A stretch of DNA of 64,000 nucleotides. Source: Parvibaculum sp046297875 (GTDB lineage: Bacteria > Pseudomonadota > Alphaproteobacteria > Parvibaculales > Parvibaculaceae). Location: the NCBI RefSeq assembly GCF_046297875.1, contig NZ_JBKBHD010000001.1:186001-250000 (forward strand), written 5' to 3'. Positions 61,207-64,000 of this stretch are shown in pieces. Under the pieces are notes generated by a model that worked only from the letters and a program-made list of their open reading frames with translations, searched no databases and was not told the origin of the DNA. The translations under genes were made by a program, and so were the position numbers. Every line of letters starts with the position of its first letter. The stretch's first letter is position 1.

Positions 61207-62046
61207 TCAGTGCGGTGCGATCGGCGCGCCGTGGCCGCCCCACACATAGATGGCGAAGAACAGGAAGATCCACACCACGTCGACGAAGTGCCAGTACCAG
61301 GCAGCCGCCTCGAAACCGAAGTGAGCCTTCGGCGTGAAGTCGCCCTTCATCGCGCGCAACAGGCAGACAATCAGGAAGATCGTGCCGACGATCACGTGGA
61401 AACCGTGGAAGCCGGTCGCCATGAAGAAGGTCGCGCCATAGATGCTGCCGCCGAAGGAGAAGGCCGCATGCGCATATTCATAGGCCTGCACGCCGGTGAA
61501 GACAAGGCCGAGCGCAACGGTCCACGCAAGGCCCTGCACGAGGCCCTTGCGGTCGTTATGCAGCAGCGCGTGATGCGCCCATGTCACCGTGGTGCCTGAG
61601 GTCAGCAGGATCAGCGTATTGATGAGCGGCAGGTGCCAGGGGTCAAAGACCTCCACACCTTCCGGCGGCCACTTGCCGCCGGTGAACTCGGCGCGTGCAA
61701 CCTGATGCACTTCATCGGGGAAGAGGCTCGCATCGAAGAAGGCCCAGAACCAGGCGGCGAAGAACATCACTTCGGAAGCGATGAACAGGATCATGCCGTA
61801 GCGCAGGTGAAGCTGCACGACCGGTGTGTGATCGCCCTTGCGGCCCTCGCGGATCACATCCCGCCACCAGCCGAACATGGTGTAGAACACGATCGCGAAG
61901 CCGAGCAGCATGATCCATGACGACGAGCCATGCATCCACTGCACGGCGCCGATGGCCAGGATGAATGCGCCGACCGAGCCGACGAACGGCCAAGGGCTCG
62001 GGTCTACGAGGTGGTAGTCGTGATGTTTGGCGTGGGCGTCAGCCAT
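61207..62046 (-). CDS. ctaE: Cytochrome c oxidase subunit III
   Basis: A 279-aa integral membrane subunit of aa3-type oxidase with seven helices. HHDYHLVDPSPWPFVGSVGAF at the start, MILFIASEVMFFAAWFWAFFDASL, TILLTSGTTVTWAHHALL-like text (ILLTSGTTVTWAHHALLH) and GFHGFHVIVGTIFL with FEAAAWYWHFVDVVWIFLF at the end are typical. I chose the ATG at 62046. It follows a 59-aa CoxF-like gene by 81 bases; ctaG, which often lies here, is absent. Confidence 0.96.
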   Translation of the reverse strand: MADAHAKHHDYHLVDPSPWPFVGSVGAFILAIGAVQWMHGSSSWIMLLGFAIVFYTMFGWWRDVIREGRKGDHTPVVQLHLRYGMILFIASEVMFFAAWFWAFFDASLFPDEVHQVARAEFTGGKWPPEGVEVFDPWHLPLINTLILLTSGTTVTWAHHALLHNDRKGLVQGLAWTVALGLVFTGVQAYEYAHAAFSFGGSIYGATFFMATGFHGFHVIVGTIFLIVCLLRAMKGDFTPKAHFGFEAAAWYWHFVDVVWIFLFFAIYVWGGHGAPIAPH

Positions 62047-62127
62047 GTCCCCTCTTCTCCGCTTCAGTGCGCTGCCCCGGGGCCGCGCCACCAATCAAAT
62101 CCCTTTTGAGCCAATTCGCGCCCGGTT

Positions 62128-62307
62128 TCAGAACGGCCGGTTCGCGACATTGCCTCCAAGTTTCACAATCGTCACAACGAAGAACAGAACGATAAACGCA
62201 ACCAGCGTCCACGCGATTGCGCGGTTGCGCTGGCGGCGGCGCTCGATCAGTTCTTCGGTCCAGATGGGCGCCTCGATCTTGTGGCGTCCGAGATCGTCGT
62301 CTTGCAT
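62128..62307 (-). CDS. Small CoxF-like membrane protein (59 aa)
   Basis: A 59-aa frame from ATG 62307 to TGA at 62128-62130, starting MQDDDLGRHKIEAPIW and with one membrane helix (about residues 30-49, IAWTLVAFIVLFFVVTIVKL). GAGGGCGGG lies directly before the ATG and the gene starts 7 bases after ctaB. Small single-helix proteins of this kind (CoxF) lie between ctaB and ctaG/ctaE in many alphaproteobacteria. It is too short to be noticed by many gene finders. Confidence 0.82.
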   Translation of the reverse strand: MQDDDLGRHKIEAPIWTEELIERRRQRNRAIAWTLVAFIVLFFVVTIVKLGGNVANRPF

Positions 62308-62314
62308 CCCGCCC

Positions 62315-63241
62315 TCACATTCCGATCAGCCGCTCGACGAGGAGCAGCGAGAAAACGAGGAAGAGATAGAGAATGGAATAGGCGAAGAGGCCCTTTGCGG
62401 CCTTGTCCTGCGCGGCGCCCGGCGCCGTGCGCCAGACGCGGATGGCGAAGGCGAGGAAGACCGCGCCCAGACCCGCCGTCGCCGCGGTATAAAGCGCACC
62501 GGCAAAGCCCATCAGGCCCGGCAGCAGCGTGACCGGCACGAGCAGCGCCGAATAGATCATGATCTGGCGACGCGTTTTGCGTTCGCCGGCCACCACCGGC
62601 ATCATGGGCACGCCGACCTTTTCATAGTCGCCGGACCGGAAAAGAGCGAGCGCCCAGAAATGCGGCGGCGTCCACATGAATATGATCGCGAAGAGGACGA
62701 TACTTTCGAGCGATACCGAGCCCGTCACGGCGGCCCAGCCAATCACGGGCGGGAATGCACCGGCGGCGCCGCCAATCACGATGTTCTGCGGTGTGCGGCG
62801 CTTCAGCCACATGGTGTAGATGGCGACATAGAAAAAGATGGTGAAGGCAAGGAGCACAGCCGCCACCCAGTTCACCAGAACGCCCATCGTCATCACGGAG
62901 AAAACGGAGAGGACGGAACCGAAGACGGCGGCTTCCTGCGGCGCCACGCGGCCTGACGGGATCGGCCGGTTCGCCGTGCGCACCATCTTCGCGTCGATAT
63001 CGGCGTCATACCACATGTTGAGCGCGCCGGACGCACCCGCGCCGACCGCAATACAGAGCAACGCCGTGAAGCCGATCACCGGGTGAATGCCGCCCGGCGC
63101 CAGCGCAATGCCGACAAGCGCGGTGAAGATCACCAGCGACATGACGCGCGGCTTCAGCAGCTCGAAGAAATCGCTCGCGCTGCCTTCGCCGCCCTGGCGC
63201 AGGACATCCGCACGATCGTTGCTGTAGGCCGTATCCGACAT
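62315..63241 (-). CDS. ctaB: Protoheme IX farnesyltransferase
   Basis: A 308-aa membrane prenyltransferase that makes heme O, the precursor of heme A for the oxidase. The Asp-rich motif is NMWYDADIDAKMVRTANRPIPSG (core DADID and TANRPIPSG), with a second motif WTPPHFWALALF and several membrane helices. It lies between ctaD and the CoxF-like gene. Its start ATG is at 63241, about 80 bases after ctaD, with a hairpin in between. Confidence 0.95.
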   Translation of the reverse strand: MSDTAYSNDRADVLRQGGEGSASDFFELLKPRVMSLVIFTALVGIALAPGGIHPVIGFTALLCIAVGAGASGALNMWYDADIDAKMVRTANRPIPSGRVAPQEAAVFGSVLSVFSVMTMGVLVNWVAAVLLAFTIFFYVAIYTMWLKRRTPQNIVIGGAAGAFPPVIGWAAVTGSVSLESIVLFAIIFMWTPPHFWALALFRSGDYEKVGVPMMPVVAGERKTRRQIMIYSALLVPVTLLPGLMGFAGALYTAATAGLGAVFLAFAIRVWRTAPGAAQDKAAKGLFAYSILYLFLVFSLLLVERLIGM

Positions 63242-63285
63242 GACTTCGCTTTGAACCTTCTACGCGCGCACTGGTCTTGAAAGAG

Positions 63286-63314
63286 GCTCCGGCCGGGAAT
63301 GACCCGGCCGGAGC
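63286..63314 (-). terminator. Hairpin between ctaD and ctaB
   Basis: GCTCCGGCCGGG (63286-63297) and CCCGGCCGGAGC (63303-63314) form a perfect 12-bp stem with a 5-base loop. On the minus strand CTCTTTC follows, a weak T run. It begins 6 bases after the ctaD stop and may reduce read-through to ctaB or stabilise the ctaD mRNA. Confidence 0.65.
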
Positions 63315-63320
63315 GGCTTG

Positions 63321-64000
63321 TCACTTGATCCGCGGCAGTTCCGAGAACTGGTGGAACGGCGGCGGCGAGGAGAGCGTCCACTCGAGCGTGGTTGCGCCTT
63401 CGCCCCAGGGATTGTTCGCGGCCTTTTCCTTCTTCATGAAGGCGTGTGCGACGCCCGCCAGGAAGATCAGCACGCCGAAGGCCGAGATGTAGGAACCGAT
63501 CGACGAGATGTAGTTCCAGTAGGCATAGGCGTCCGGGTAGTCCGCATAGCGGCGCGGCATGCCCTGCAGGCCGAGGAAGTGCTGCGGGAAGAAGATCATG
63601 TTCACGCCAATGAACGTGACCCAGAAGTGCAGCTTGCCAATGAACTCGGAGTACATATAGCCGAACATCTTCGGGAACCAGTAGTACCAGCCCGCGAAGA
63701 TCGCGAAGACGGCGCCGAGCGACAGCACGTAGTGGAAGTGAGCCACCACGTAATAGGTGTCGTGGAGCGCGCGGTCGACACCGGCATTGGCGAGCACGAC
63801 GCCCGTCACGCCGCCGACCGTGAACAGGAAGATGAAGCCGATCGCCCAGACCATCGGCGTCTTGAACTCGATGGAGCCGCCCCACATGGTGGCAATCCAG
63901 GAGAAGATCTTGACGCCCGTCGGAACCGCGATGACCATGGTGGCCGCAACGAAATAGGCCTGCGTGTTGACGGACATGCCGACCGTGTACATGTGGTGCG
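63321..64000 (-). CDS. ctaD: Cytochrome c oxidase subunit I, C-terminal part (runs off window)
   Basis: The last 226 or so residues of the heme-copper oxidase core subunit. The first codons in the window read HHMYTVGM, with the His pair that binds CuB. Further on are PTGVKIFSW (proton channel K region), HDTYYVVAHFHYVLS with the heme His ligands, and GWYYWFPKMFG. The N-terminal half lies past the right edge. Upstream ctaC would also be outside. The protein ends FSELPRIK. Confidence 0.96.
   Translation of the reverse strand, partial: HHMYTVGMSVNTQAYFVAATMVIAVPTGVKIFSWIATMWGGSIEFKTPMVWAIGFIFLFTVGGVTGVVLANAGVDRALHDTYYVVAHFHYVLSLGAVFAIFAGWYYWFPKMFGYMYSEFIGKLHFWVTFIGVNMIFFPQHFLGLQGMPRRYADYPDAYAYWNYISSIGSYISAFGVLIFLAGVAHAFMKKEKAANNPWGEGATTLEWTLSSPPPFHQFSELPRIK

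Overview
The window is 64 kb of GC-rich chromosome (mostly low-to-mid 60s % GC in the stretches I counted) from an alphaproteobacterium. Signs of this are a CcrM-type GANTC methyltransferase, the split F0 ATP synthase operon with b and b' subunits, a NadQ-type regulator before nadABC, a GTTC-N7-GTTC SOS box, DUF721 and SURF1/DUF983 genes, and a well-known alphaproteobacterial intergenic palindrome. A Parvibaculum-like or Hyphomicrobiales-type organism is my guess, not a proof. Almost all of it is core housekeeping DNA. I see no phage, plasmid, insertion sequence, CRISPR array, tRNA or rRNA.

Layout: 1-7000 holds the end of an HD phosphohydrolase gene, a tyrosine phosphatase, the NadQ-like regulator, a palindromic operator, nadA-nadB-nadC and a short-chain dehydrogenase, ending in a perfect 21-bp hairpin. 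7-16.6 kb is mostly minus strand: a SleB-type wall hydrolase, ppdK, glyQ-glyS, an S49 peptidase, a TrmN6-like methyltransferase and a DUF2007 protein. 16.7-23.3 kb holds a polyprenyl diphosphate synthase, ispE behind a TPR lipoprotein, ETF-ubiquinone oxidoreductase and a family-4-like uracil-DNA glycosylase. 23.3-28.8 kb holds a lytic transglycosylase, moaB, mscL, a minus-strand operon of two sugar-transferase-like genes and a methyltransferase, and a cupin gene. 28.8-38.1 kb is rich in DNA metabolism: an SOS-box radical SAM gene, rnhB, ccrM, mutY, a DUF721 gene, a DsbA-like gene and smc.

38.2-41.1 kb is the F0 operon atpI-B-E-F'-F. 41.1-46.5 kb is a minus-strand glycine cleavage operon (gcvT-H-PA-PB plus a nucleotidyltransferase-like gene) behind a tandem glycine riboswitch and a sigma70-like promoter. 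46.5-58.5 kb mixes a lipoprotein, ispH-thrB-rnhA, a peroxiredoxin, an orphan DsbD N-terminal domain, YqgE, a membrane GGDEF-EAL protein, a GNAT enzyme, an M16 peptidase and thrC. 58.5-64 kb holds an M32 carboxypeptidase, SURF1, DUF983, ctaE, a 59-aa CoxF-like gene, ctaB and the 3' part of ctaD.

The most interesting signals are regulatory or compositional: an SOS box lying on the promoter of a probably leaderless radical SAM gene, six GANTC sites in 96 bp before ccrM, a low-GC rare-codon patch inside glyS, a perfect hairpin between convergent genes, and a cytochrome oxidase operon with no ctaG at its usual place. I found no clear case of an undescribed multi-gene system. The two-transferase plus methyltransferase operon at 26.3-28.4 kb is the nearest candidate pathway of unknown product.
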